Of a stretch of DNA of 64,000 bases, positions 33,463 to 42,378 are shown in pieces. Within the stretch, counting starts at the first letter, position 1. Every line of letters starts with the position of its first letter. The DNA comes from Rhodospirillaceae bacterium (GTDB taxonomy: Bacteria > Pseudomonadota > Alphaproteobacteria > Rhodospirillales > Rhodospirillaceae). The DNA is taken from assembly GCA_018666155.1 (NCBI GenBank), contig JABJAH010000044.1, positions 30,962-94,961 on the forward strand. Direction: 5' to 3'. The position numbers were made by a program, and so were the translations under genes. The notes under the pieces were generated by a model that was not told where the DNA came from, did not search any database, and was given only the letters and a program-made list of their open reading frames with translations.

Positions 33463-34761
33463 GTGTCGTCTAAAACGTCTCCTTCAATCGATCACATCAC
33501 ATCGGCGAAGCGTCTCCTCAATGTGGAGCGCGCCTACGACGTGATGGATAAGCATGGGCTCGACGGTTTGGTCGCGACCACGCCGGTAAACATCTACTAT
33601 TTGTCCAGCCATGGTGGGATCATGCAGTGGATGGGGCGGCCGTTTTCCACGTTCGCGTTTTTTCCGCGCAAAGAAGACGCCCCACCGGCCATTATTCTAT
33701 CCGCGGTCATGCTGTACCACCTGGATTATCGGCCGACATGGATGCCGTCGATACAACCGTTCACCTCGCCTTTGCGTGGCGATGATGGTGAGTTTTTACT
33801 TGATGATACCGGCCGCCCGGTTGGTAACCCCAAAACCAGCTTCTGGCCCGTTGGCGACGGCGAGAAAAGTGATCGCGACAATCTCCAGCTCGCTTTATTT
33901 TCCGCCTATGAGGGTAAGACGAGTGCAAGTCCACTTACCGCGCTCGTCAAAGCCATCAAAGCGGGTGGTGCAGCGCAGGGCACGATCGGCTTCGACGATC
34001 CACGTATCGCGCCATGGTTACGGGATCAGGGCGTGCCCGCCATCAAAGACGTCGACGCGCTGAATATCTTTAAAGAAATTCGCATGGTCAAAACCGAGAA
34101 CGAAATTGATCTTCTTCGTGAAGCCGCGCAACGCAATGAGATCGCTCTTAACTACGCAATCGATCAAATCGAACCTGGTTTTCCGCTGGAAGGCATCGAG
34201 CTTGCTCACGCCCGCAAATGGGGAGAGTTAGACGGTCGCGGAAAATGGATGATCGCCAACATCGACGGCCTCAATTCTGGTGTTGTCTCCAAGGGAGACT
34301 TCATGAAGCTCGACAGCGTCGGTGTGTACAAAGGGTATCATGGTGACGTCGGCCGGACCGTTATGGTCGGTGACCCGCCCGATAGTCTGGTCAAGCGTAT
34401 TGAGGCAGACACCAAATGCAGCCGCTTGGTGTACGACGCCGTGAAGCCGGGGATGAAGTTCTCTGAGGCGTCAAAAATGTTCTACGACCTAATGCAGCAA
34501 GAGGGCGTGCCCAACGGCTTCGGTGCGCCTCATAATGTCGGTTTAGAACACACTGATCAGCCGTGGCCTACGGGCGCCGAGCCGCCTGGAACATTCGATG
34601 ACGATTTCATCTTTGAAGAGGGCACGGTCTATACACTCGATATGCCCTATAGCGAGATAGGCTGGGGCACCACCCACGTCGAAGATATGATCGTTGTCCG
34701 CGAAGATGGTTTTGAAGCGTTGTCTTCTATGGATACCAGTCTGAAGATCAGACCTGTCTAA
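33463..34761 (+). CDS. M24-family (Xaa-Pro peptidase/creatinase-like) protein
   Basis: A 432-residue two-domain protein: an N-terminal creatinase-like domain ('VERAYDVMDKHGLDGLVATT') and a C-terminal pita-bread domain. Metal ligands seen are Asp in 'LDSVGVYKGYHGDVGRT' (two Asp), His in 'GAPHNVGLEHTDQP' and Glu in 'TTHVEDMIVV'. The fourth position, usually Glu in a 'TIEPG' segment, reads 'YTLDMPYSE', so Asp replaces Glu. It may be a peptidase, a creatinase-type C-N hydrolase or a lyase such as the DddP DMSP lyase, which shares this fold. Start GTG 33463, 11 bases after AGGAG. The SnoaL-like gene follows 32 bases later. Confidence 0.82.
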   Translation: MSSKTSPSIDHITSAKRLLNVERAYDVMDKHGLDGLVATTPVNIYYLSSHGGIMQWMGRPFSTFAFFPRKEDAPPAIILSAVMLYHLDYRPTWMPSIQPFTSPLRGDDGEFLLDDTGRPVGNPKTSFWPVGDGEKSDRDNLQLALFSAYEGKTSASPLTALVKAIKAGGAAQGTIGFDDPRIAPWLRDQGVPAIKDVDALNIFKEIRMVKTENEIDLLREAAQRNEIALNYAIDQIEPGFPLEGIELAHARKWGELDGRGKWMIANIDGLNSGVVSKGDFMKLDSVGVYKGYHGDVGRTVMVGDPPDSLVKRIEADTKCSRLVYDAVKPGMKFSEASKMFYDLMQQEGVPNGFGAPHNVGLEHTDQPWPTGAEPPGTFDDDFIFEEGTVYTLDMPYSEIGWGTTHVEDMIVVREDGFEALSSMDTSLKIRPV

Positions 34762-34793
34762 TCCATCGCGTCTCTATCGAAGGGAATGACATC

Positions 34794-35327
34794 ATGGCCA
34801 CTAAGTTTTTCACCATTGTTCTGTCTATGCTGGCTTTGTTGGCAATGCCTATCTCAACGGCAGCGGCACAAGGTTCTAATCTTAATGTCCCTCCAGAGCG
34901 GATTACAGACGCAGAAAAGATCTGGGAGCAAGAACTACACATCTATGAAATGCGACGAGGCGGTGACATGGGCTACTACCTGTCCTTGGCCAACCCTGGT
35001 TATATGGCCTGGCCGGCACCCGCTGATGTGCCCCTCAGCTATAAACAGTTGTCGGCCCGGATCGGCGACGGTCAGTTGATGGAAGCCGGGGAACGCATCA
35101 CGGTGACCAAGAAGGGATTGTCCTTCGATGGCGATACGGCGCTGGCTTTTTTTGAGACTCATCGGACGCAACGGGCTGGTGGGCAGGCGGTCGATGAGCG
35201 TTTCGAGAATATCCACGTTTGGGTCAAACGCGACGAAGACTGGCGTCTGGTCGCCAATATGTCTCGGGCCGTCGATGAAAATCGCCAAAGACTGGGCAAT
35301 CCGACCATAAATCGCGTCGTTGAATAG
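34794..35327 (+). CDS. Exported SnoaL/DUF4440-like (NTF2-fold) protein, copy 2
   Basis: A 177-residue protein with a Sec signal ending near TAAAQ (residue 25). The NTF2-like fold shows as 'DAEKIWEQELHIYEMRRG', 'GYYLSLANPGYMAWP', 'TALAFFETHRTQ' and 'ENIHVWVKRDEDWRLVANMS'. It is a paralogue of the exported protein at 28448-28909, sharing the segments around 'P.Y..WP' and 'IHVWVK'. A periplasmic role as a small-molecule binder or isomerase is possible but unproven. It follows the M24 gene by 32 bases and precedes an MFS gene, all on the plus strand. Confidence 0.82.
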   Translation: MATKFFTIVLSMLALLAMPISTAAAQGSNLNVPPERITDAEKIWEQELHIYEMRRGGDMGYYLSLANPGYMAWPAPADVPLSYKQLSARIGDGQLMEAGERITVTKKGLSFDGDTALAFFETHRTQRAGGQAVDERFENIHVWVKRDEDWRLVANMSRAVDENRQRLGNPTINRVVE

Positions 35328-35383
35328 GTCATATGCGGTATAAGCGGGACTATTAACAACTCCCGCCAAGGCTGCTCTCTTAC

Positions 35384-36577
35384 ATGTTCGTTCTCTATCT
35401 TGTCGTGTTCATCGGCCTGACCGGTGTCGGCATCATCATTCCTTTATTCCCGTTCTTCGGCGAGCAAGTCGGTGCATCGCCGGCAGAAATCACCATGCTT
35501 ATGGCCGTTTTTGCCCTCGGACAATTTGTCGCGGCACCGTTTTGGGGCTGGTGGAGCGATCGGGTCGGTCGCAAGCCAATCTTCATCATTACATTGGCTG
35601 GGTCGGCTGTGGCTTATCTGATGCTTGGGATGGCTGAGACCGTCCCAGCTCTACTCTTTTCGCGCCTCGTCGGCGGCTTGATGGCGGGGAATATTCCGGT
35701 CGCCTTCGCTGCGGCCTCCGATGTCACATCCGGCAAAGATCGGTCGATGATCATGGGCCGGGTCGGTGCCGCATTTTCCTTGGGCTTCATTTTTGGCCCG
35801 GCCATCGGTGGGTTGCTGGCTGGCCCTAATCCGCAAGCGACGAACTTTCTATTGATCGCGATGCTGGCTGCTGGGCTGTGTCTTTTCGCAGTTTTAGTCA
35901 CCATCGTGTCCTTCCGCGAAACCCATCCAAAAGAGAAACGCAGCGCCAAGCCGGTGTCCTTGCGATTGATTTCTCTTAAAGGCGCGGGCCGCTACCTCAC
36001 ACTACCGGTGCTCGGCGTTCTCATCGGTTTGAATTTTATGTTTGTCGCCGGCGCGTCCATGATGGATTCAACATTCGCGCTCTACGCCTTTAAGGAACAT
36101 GGCTTTGGGCCTAACGATATCGGTTTCCTGTTTACGTACATGGGAATCGTCATGGCGATTGTTCAGGGCGGCACGATTGGGCCACTCACCAGGCGGTTTG
36201 GGGACGCACAGGTCCTACGGGCCGGGTTATTCATCTATACGATTGGCCTTGGCCTCATGGTTGTTGCCACTGGGCTGTATTCGGTGCTGCTCTCTCTCAC
36301 GTTTCTGACCATTGGGAACGCTCTATTTGTTCCGGCGTCGTCCAGCTTGGCATCCCAGCATGCGCCGGGGTCGGAGCAGGGGGCTGCATTGGGCGTCTTT
36401 CAAGCGGCCGGAAACCTGGGCCGGGTTCTAACGCCCGCCTTTTCCGGTGTTATATTCGCGTCCTATGGCACGACCGCAGCATTCATCGTTGCCATCGCCT
36501 TATTGCTCCCCACCTTCTTTCTTATTCGTCTGGCTATTATGCAAGGCAAAGTGGTCTCGGCTGAAACTTCATCCTAA
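35384..36577 (+). CDS. MFS transporter, TetA/DHA1-like
   Basis: A 397-residue 12-segment transporter. The loop 2-3 motif is classical ('FWGWWSDRVGRKPIFI'), and TM5 has the antiporter-type 'GAAFSLGFIFGPAIGG' motif C of the drug:H+ antiporter-1 branch. Export of a metabolite or toxic intermediate is therefore more likely than uptake. The ribosome binding site is weak, so the true start could differ slightly. The Tat amine oxidase begins 34 bases after its stop, suggesting one transcript from the M24 gene to the amine oxidase. Confidence 0.87.
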   Translation: MFVLYLVVFIGLTGVGIIIPLFPFFGEQVGASPAEITMLMAVFALGQFVAAPFWGWWSDRVGRKPIFIITLAGSAVAYLMLGMAETVPALLFSRLVGGLMAGNIPVAFAAASDVTSGKDRSMIMGRVGAAFSLGFIFGPAIGGLLAGPNPQATNFLLIAMLAAGLCLFAVLVTIVSFRETHPKEKRSAKPVSLRLISLKGAGRYLTLPVLGVLIGLNFMFVAGASMMDSTFALYAFKEHGFGPNDIGFLFTYMGIVMAIVQGGTIGPLTRRFGDAQVLRAGLFIYTIGLGLMVVATGLYSVLLSLTFLTIGNALFVPASSSLASQHAPGSEQGAALGVFQAAGNLGRVLTPAFSGVIFASYGTTAAFIVAIALLLPTFFLIRLAIMQGKVVSAETSS

Positions 36578-36611
36578 GCTGCTCACCGAACCGAAAAATG
36601 TGGAGTTCCCC

Positions 36612-38048
36612 ATGAGCAAATCTTCTTCGTCTATCTCCCGCCGTGCGGCCGTTGCCGGCACGGCTTCCGCGGCTGCCTTGGCATCACGGCCAATACATGC
36701 GGCGACAGAAAGCGATGTGATTGTGATCGGGGCCGGTCTGTCTGGCCTGTACGCGGCGATGTTGCTTGAAGAATCCGGGTATTCGGTTTCGATCATCGAG
36801 GGCCGAGACCGTATTGGCGGCCGCGTCTATACGCTAAAGGATCTTCCGGGTAATCCAGAAGCAGGTGGGAACTCGATTCTTGGCGGTTACGGCCGCATGC
36901 GGGATATGGCCGATCGCCTGAATGTACCGTTGATGGACTACAAGCCACGCGGTGCGCTGTCGAAACCAGAGATCGCACTCGGCGGATCAGTGATCCCGAA
37001 AGCAGATTGGCCGTCTCATCCGCTCAACAAAATGCCCGAGGGTGCGCGCGACCGCAGCCCCAGCGGATACATCTGGGGAGTAATCGCCCGCAATAATCCG
37101 TTGGAGTCCTTTGAGGATTGGTATGATCCAAAGTCCTGGAAGTATGACGGGCCGGTTTACGGTCTCCTGCGTAATCTAGGATGGTCGGACGAAACTATTG
37201 CCCTGGCCTATGATACCAACGCCCAATACGGCACGTCGGCGCACGATACGTCATTGTTGATGTGGTATTTCATCCAGAAGTGGTTCGCCACACAGGATGA
37301 AATCGAGCCTGTATCTCTTTCGGCGATTGGCGGCAATCAACGCATCCCAGAGGCAATGGCCAATACCCTGAAATCAGATATCCATTTGGGAACGACGGTT
37401 GTCGGCGTCCGTAGCGAAAAAGATCATTCGGAAGTTCATTGTGATGATGGCCGGGTGTTCAAAGCGAAGCGAGTGATCTGCTCGACCCCGTTGCCGCCCC
37501 TACGCTGGGTCAAATTCGATCCTATTCTTCCGGCGAACAAGCGGGCGGCGATCTTGAACATCGGTCAGATGTTGATCACTCAGGTCCACATCATCCCCAA
37601 AGAACCGTTTTGGGAAGAAGATGGAATGGATCCATCCATGTGGACGGATACGCCCGCCGGTGTTGTGACAGCGCAGCGCTTTGGCGAAAGCGATGATGAG
37701 ATTACCAACTTCCTATGTTGGGGGCGGGGCCATATCGCCCAGTACCTTGATACCCTTGGAGAAGAAGAAGCGAAGGCGAGGGTGGTCCGAGACATTGAGA
37801 CGCTCCGTCCAGCCGCCAAAGGTAAGATCGAAGCCGGTGGCTTTAAGTCCTGGCAGCTCGATCCGTTTTCCGGTGGGGATTGGGTGGTCTGGCAGCCAGG
37901 TCAAATCGCTAGCCACTTGCTTGATATTGGTAAGCCGGAAGGCCGCATTCATTTCTGCGGTGAGCACACAGCGATGTCGAACCGTGGCATGGAAGGGGCG
38001 ATGGAGTCTGGTGAGCGCGCTGCCTTTGAGGTGCTTGATCTGCTCTAG
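36612..38048 (+). CDS. Flavin amine oxidase-like protein, Tat-exported (paralogue 1 of 3)
   Basis: A 478-residue flavoprotein. A twin-arginine leader (SISRRAAVAGTASAAALA) ends near IHAA, residue 28. The FAD fold opens with 'VIVIGAGLSGLYAAMLLEES' and 'EGRDRIGGR', and closes with 'RIHFCGEHTAMSNRGMEGAM' as in monoamine and L-amino-acid oxidases. A family-specific block 'WSDETIALAYDTNAQYGTSA' lies in the middle and recurs in the proteins at 60976-62427 and 62429-63847. It should be a periplasmic oxidase, of amines or possibly of C-H/C-C bonds like carotenoid desaturase relatives. Start ATG 36612, with GGAG six bases upstream. A strong terminator follows. Confidence 0.88.
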   Translation: MSKSSSSISRRAAVAGTASAAALASRPIHAATESDVIVIGAGLSGLYAAMLLEESGYSVSIIEGRDRIGGRVYTLKDLPGNPEAGGNSILGGYGRMRDMADRLNVPLMDYKPRGALSKPEIALGGSVIPKADWPSHPLNKMPEGARDRSPSGYIWGVIARNNPLESFEDWYDPKSWKYDGPVYGLLRNLGWSDETIALAYDTNAQYGTSAHDTSLLMWYFIQKWFATQDEIEPVSLSAIGGNQRIPEAMANTLKSDIHLGTTVVGVRSEKDHSEVHCDDGRVFKAKRVICSTPLPPLRWVKFDPILPANKRAAILNIGQMLITQVHIIPKEPFWEEDGMDPSMWTDTPAGVVTAQRFGESDDEITNFLCWGRGHIAQYLDTLGEEEAKARVVRDIETLRPAAKGKIEAGGFKSWQLDPFSGGDWVVWQPGQIASHLLDIGKPEGRIHFCGEHTAMSNRGMEGAMESGERAAFEVLDLL

Positions 38049-38070
38049 AGATTTTGCGACTGGGCATAAA

Positions 38071-38098
38071 AAAGGGCGGCTCCAAAGAGCCGCCCTTT
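38071..38098. terminator. Bidirectional rho-independent terminator
   Basis: A perfect 12-base stem AAAGGGCGGCTC/GAGCCGCCCTTT with a 4-base CAAA loop lies between two convergent genes. It is flanked by A-runs on the left and TCTTTT on the right, so it can serve both strands: the amine oxidase (+) and the TonB receptor (-). It is the clearest terminator in the window. Confidence 0.93.
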
Positions 38099-38120
38099 CT
38101 TTTGATCAATGTGCTCTGGA

Positions 38121-40634
38121 TTAGAATGTAATCGAAGAGCGAAGACCGAAGGTCCGCTTGTCTTGCGGTAGCAAGATCGCACCCAGTTTGGCGAAGTCAA
38201 AGATGCCTGGAGCGTCGATGAGCGAGAAGTCTGTGAACTCCTGGCCGCCGCGCCATTTGTCTTCGTCAAACAGGTTCTTGACGTAGAATTCAAGCCGGAG
38301 GTTATCTCGTTGTACACCCATACGGGTGTTGACCAGGAAGTAAGAATCCAAGGACGCGAGATTGGTAACGCCGATCACGGCTTTGCCCATGTAGCTTACA
38401 TCACCACGTGCGAACCATTCCCATTCACCGACCAGAGGAGCTGTGTAGGTGGTGGAGAAGTTCCCAGACCATTTTGGGAAACGGCCAGCACGGTTACCGT
38501 CGACGGTCGCTGTGCCTAGCGTGGCTTCCTGTGACGCGGTCGCTGTGGTGAATGTCGTGAACTCATTGTCATTAAAGGTCACGTTCAAGTTCGCCGACCA
38601 TTGATCACTAATCTGGAACGCAGATTCGACTTCTACCCCATAGTATTTGGAGCTTCCTGATGTCGCGGCGCTATCAAAGTTAGGATTAACGTTTGGCACA
38701 CCGTCTTCGTCATCATCACGGAAGATGGTGATGAAGGATGATGACGGTGAGTTCTTCCACTCTTGATAATAAGCGGCGACGTTAAGAAGCAAGCGTCCAT
38801 CCATCCATGTGGACTTCATGCCGCCTTCAATCGAATCTAGTTTTTGATCTGCCGTCAGGAGGGAGAATTGATCACCCAAAGCACTTTCGAATTGCTGACA
38901 TTCTGACTGAGTACTCGGTAGACCCGTCCGTGGATCGATAAACGGCACTGTGTAAACAATCGTCTGACAGTTGACCAAGTTAGAGTTGATTACACCAGGC
39001 AGAATACCGCGGGACGCCGTCACATACAGATTGACGTCTTCCGTTGCTTTATAGCTTGCGGAGAAGCGGGGCAGCCAGTTCTTGAATTTGTTGGTGAACG
39101 TTCCAACGCCATCGCCACGCTCGTCTTCTTGGTAGCGTAGTTCGACGTCAAGAGTGAGTTGGTCGGTCAGGTCATAAGATACGGACCCATAGACACCCCA
39201 AACATCAACAGTATCGCCACCGTCAACACTGGTGGGGAACAGTCCCGGACTATCGCAGTTGGTGCCAATTCCAAACAGGGCACCAAAGTTTGCGCAGGTA
39301 AACACGAGTGTGCCGCCACCGGCGCTGGTGAGGTAATCCTGATTGTAGTAGTTGGCACCGGCAACCCAGCGCAAACGACCTTCACCCGATGATGCGGCGC
39401 GTAAATCGACGCCGTAGTCTTCACCGGCTTGCGGGTTGGTCACATACCAAGCTTCAACATCGGTCATGTCCCAATCGCGGAGGCCGTTTGACGTGTTTTC
39501 GTTGTAGGAGGCAGTCCCTGTAATGGTAATGCCGTTATCCATTTCGTAGTCACCGGTCAGGCTAAGCCGCTTGATTTCACGAACCAGGCCGAACCCGTCG
39601 ATCTGCGGGACACCAGGAACCTGGCCACCATTGAGCAACTGATCAGCAACGATATTGGGGTCTGTTCCAACAAGAATTTGGGGGAACAGACTGCCGTTAC
39701 TTGTAACCAATGGCGCGCCTGCGTCTCCTGGGTTGGGCAAACTGCCACAAGTGAAGAGCGTCGGGGACACAGTAATGGGGTTGCGGTCGTTATCTAGTCC
39801 AGGCTGAGTCAGGCCAGTACAGGTGTCGTTGAGGCGCCCTTGCAGGAAGGCAACAGCCTCTGGGCCATCATCGTCTTCTTGATAGAAGCCACGCAATTTC
39901 AATGTGAAATTCTCAGTTGGTTTTGCGTAGAGCTGGACGCTGACTGAATCTGAACCCTGCTCACCCAATTCAGTACCGTCGGTTGCGGTAAAGTAGCTGC
40001 CTCTTTGATAGAGGCGGCCCGAAACACGAAACCCTAATTTGTTCTCGATTAACGGCCCTTCGAAACTCGCCTGGAATTCATGGTTGTCGTAGGTCCCGGC
40101 ATCGAGCAAAATTTTGCCTTCATATTCATCAAGGCTAGGGGTCGAGGTGATGTAGTTGATCGCTCCAGCAAAAGAGTTGCGAGCGAATTGGGCGGACTGT
40201 GGGCCCTTAATAATTTCAACCCGTTCAAGGTCCATCAGGGCGATTGACTGTGCACCTTGCAAGGCGAACACACCGTCGATGAACAAAGACGCGGTTTGCA
40301 GGGTCGAGAACTCAGACCCTTCAACGCCACGGAAGCGAATGTTGGCGTTCAAGCGGCCCGGGCGGTTACCGGCCAGGTCGTTGTTGAACTGCATCCCCGT
40401 GGTTTGCATCGAAATATCTTCGAGGTTTTTAAATCCGGCCCGGTCAATTTGGTCGGCGGTGAACGCGGTTACCGAAAGCGGAACGTCCTGAAGACTTTCT
40501 TCACGCTTACGAGCCGTAACAACGATCTCTTCCAAGGCTAAAGTCTGCGCTTGTGCCGAGCTGATCGAAAGGTCTGGACCAACCGCCATGGCGGATAAAA
40601 CTGCAACGGAAGTTGCTAGATACTTCTTGAGCAT
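38121..40634 (-). CDS. TonB-dependent outer-membrane receptor
   Basis: An 837-residue receptor. A Sec signal to AQAQ (about residue 30) is followed by the TonB-box-like 'LEEIVVTARKREESLQDVPL'. Then comes the plug domain with 'VEIIKGPQSAQFARNSFAGAINYI' and a long beta-barrel ending in 'TFGLRSSITF' with a C-terminal Phe, as expected for BAM insertion. The family imports siderophores, vitamin B12, carbohydrates and hydrophobic organics. No iron-uptake genes are nearby, so uptake of a catabolic substrate fits the context better. GGGGGAG is the ribosome binding site. It is a single-gene unit with a terminator after it and an inverted repeat upstream. Confidence 0.95.
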   Translation of the reverse strand: MLKKYLATSVAVLSAMAVGPDLSISSAQAQTLALEEIVVTARKREESLQDVPLSVTAFTADQIDRAGFKNLEDISMQTTGMQFNNDLAGNRPGRLNANIRFRGVEGSEFSTLQTASLFIDGVFALQGAQSIALMDLERVEIIKGPQSAQFARNSFAGAINYITSTPSLDEYEGKILLDAGTYDNHEFQASFEGPLIENKLGFRVSGRLYQRGSYFTATDGTELGEQGSDSVSVQLYAKPTENFTLKLRGFYQEDDDGPEAVAFLQGRLNDTCTGLTQPGLDNDRNPITVSPTLFTCGSLPNPGDAGAPLVTSNGSLFPQILVGTDPNIVADQLLNGGQVPGVPQIDGFGLVREIKRLSLTGDYEMDNGITITGTASYNENTSNGLRDWDMTDVEAWYVTNPQAGEDYGVDLRAASSGEGRLRWVAGANYYNQDYLTSAGGGTLVFTCANFGALFGIGTNCDSPGLFPTSVDGGDTVDVWGVYGSVSYDLTDQLTLDVELRYQEDERGDGVGTFTNKFKNWLPRFSASYKATEDVNLYVTASRGILPGVINSNLVNCQTIVYTVPFIDPRTGLPSTQSECQQFESALGDQFSLLTADQKLDSIEGGMKSTWMDGRLLLNVAAYYQEWKNSPSSSFITIFRDDDEDGVPNVNPNFDSAATSGSSKYYGVEVESAFQISDQWSANLNVTFNDNEFTTFTTATASQEATLGTATVDGNRAGRFPKWSGNFSTTYTAPLVGEWEWFARGDVSYMGKAVIGVTNLASLDSYFLVNTRMGVQRDNLRLEFYVKNLFDEDKWRGGQEFTDFSLIDAPGIFDFAKLGAILLPQDKRTFGLRSSITF

Positions 40635-40651
40635 GATGCTCCCCCAATAGA

Positions 40652-40668
40652 TTAGAAAACGATTCTAA
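40652..40668. promoter_or_regulatory. Inverted repeat upstream of TonB receptor, possible operator
   Basis: TTAGAA-AACGA-TTCTAA is a perfect 6-base inverted repeat 18 bases upstream of the receptor's start codon. Position and symmetry suit a repressor site or part of a leader, but it matches no known box such as Fur. Confidence 0.35.
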
Positions 40669-40852
40669 AGATTTGACACTTTCGCCTCAGAACCCATGAA
40701 AATCAAAGGCTAAACGGAAGCTATGCTCCACTAGTGAGCGGTTGTGGCTTTCAGGTCACATCGCGCAGCGCCGTCGAAGCACCGGACAAAAATGTGATTT
40801 GTACGTCTGAGCGCCAATGAACGCCTGCAACCGGCAGTATTCGGCCAATTAT

Positions 40853-42298
40853 CTACAAACCTAGGGCACCCGGGTTGACTAAATTGTCCGGGTCCATCGC
40901 CCGTTTCACGTTTCGGAGCAGCGAAACCGTCTCGTCGTTGGTGACAGACGCATAGGAATAGAACCGTCCGTACTGCATGTGGGCCGCGCCCAAGTTATCC
41001 ATCATCGCCGCAAACGCGTCCCGAATGATTCGAACGCGGCTATCTCTGTGCTCAGCATCTGCGTCTTCAGGCGCTGGGTTTTCGACCGGCGTCATGCCGG
41101 AGTGATGCAGTTTTTTGGCTTGGCCATGCCAATACAAGACTGGTTCCACCATCATTGCCTGTCCGGCACAGGCGAAGGACATGGAGGCGTCGATGTCCAG
41201 CGCCGTCATATCGGTGTGCTGGTCTCTTAGAACGGACATGAAGCCGTCATAGGCATCCGTGACCCGGCCCAGGGGGAAAACCCCGTGGGTCCAGATCTGC
41301 ATGCGGCCTTTGGCGTCCAGCGGAGACTGCACAAATGAGAACGGATTGCCCCGGATGAAATTGGGCACGACAGGATCGATTGCCGTTCCGGCCGCCCCGA
41401 TCATTTCAACGACTGCTGCCAACTGCGCGTCGGCGATTTGTTGGGTCCACCCTTCACACACCACGTGCAGGCTAGGGGCGTTTACAGCGGTCTCGCCCAG
41501 TGGGGCGGGACCAACACCAAGACATTCCGATGCAAGACCCGACTGCCCAATCGCCCGGATGGCAGGGATGAGCGTCTCGAACGATGCAAACGAGAACGAA
41601 GCTGTGGCTTGCCCGGCAGGAATTTTTTCGAGGCGCAGGGTGGCTGCAACTTTGATGCCGAGGCCGCCAGCGTCGTTGAGAAACAGGCCTGTCATATCAG
41701 GACCGTTGTTGCGGAAAAAGGGAACGGAGTTTTTTATCGCGCCCGAGCCGGTCACGACGACCGCGCCATCTGCCGAAACGACCTCAAGGCCGAGTACCGC
41801 GTCTGCCGCGGTGCCAGTCTTTGCTGACCCGAAGAACATGCAGTTGTTTGAAAGACTACCGCCGATGGTCGAATAGCGTCCTGTCGATGGACCGAACATC
41901 GTGGCTCGCAAACCGTGTTCGGCGGTGGCCGTCATCACTGATTCCCATGTGCAGCCAGCTTCAACGGTCACAGTCATGTTGTCTGGATTGACGTCGACAA
42001 TGCGGTCAAGCCGTCGCGTATCCAGGACAACGGCTGGCACCGCGTCTTCTTCGCGTTGCACATAGCCACCCGTGTAAGAGAGCCCGCCGCCTCTAGGGAG
42101 GAGGGCGATACCCGCGTTCGTACAGGCCCCGATTGCTTCCTGGGTCTCTTCTATAGAGCGAGGTGCGACAACGGCTAGGGGGGACGGCCCAGAGAAATAC
42201 AGATCCTCGGCGAATTGGGTCCGGCTGGCGTCGTCTGTGCGGACGTGATCGCCACCGAGTATGGATTCGAGCTGAGCGATGATTTTTTCTGCTTCCAT
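40853..42298 (-). CDS. FAD-linked oxidase, PCMH/vanillyl-alcohol-oxidase type (paralogue)
   Basis: A 481-residue flavoprotein. The PCMH domain has 'LAVVAPRSIEETQEAIGAC', 'LLPRGGGLSYTGGYV', 'MTVTVEAGCTWESVMT' and 'RYSTIGGSLSNNCMFFGSAK', and the C-terminus reads 'RAMDPDNLVNPGALGL'. It is homologous to the protein at 12859-14448, sharing the exact NPGALGL ending. ATG 42298 is chosen because an earlier Met would run into the divergent gene. Oxidation of a phenol, alcohol or 2-hydroxyacid is likely, with the acceptor unknown. It is divergent, with an 80-base gap, from an enoyl-reductase-like gene, so they may share control. Confidence 0.87.
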   Translation of the reverse strand: MEAEKIIAQLESILGGDHVRTDDASRTQFAEDLYFSGPSPLAVVAPRSIEETQEAIGACTNAGIALLPRGGGLSYTGGYVQREEDAVPAVVLDTRRLDRIVDVNPDNMTVTVEAGCTWESVMTATAEHGLRATMFGPSTGRYSTIGGSLSNNCMFFGSAKTGTAADAVLGLEVVSADGAVVVTGSGAIKNSVPFFRNNGPDMTGLFLNDAGGLGIKVAATLRLEKIPAGQATASFSFASFETLIPAIRAIGQSGLASECLGVGPAPLGETAVNAPSLHVVCEGWTQQIADAQLAAVVEMIGAAGTAIDPVVPNFIRGNPFSFVQSPLDAKGRMQIWTHGVFPLGRVTDAYDGFMSVLRDQHTDMTALDIDASMSFACAGQAMMVEPVLYWHGQAKKLHHSGMTPVENPAPEDADAEHRDSRVRIIRDAFAAMMDNLGAAHMQYGRFYSYASVTNDETVSLLRNVKRAMDPDNLVNPGALGL

Positions 42299-42378
42299 AG
42301 ATTCTAATCCGGTGGTCGTATGCAAAGGGTGTGGACAGGCACCCTGCCACGAAAACGAAGATGGAGCACCCAGCCACA

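Noticed and set aside
41259..41876. A 205-codon plus-strand frame opposite the FAD-linked oxidase
   Set aside because: Pro/Arg/Ser-rich translation of the complementary strand, with no start-site signal or domain.
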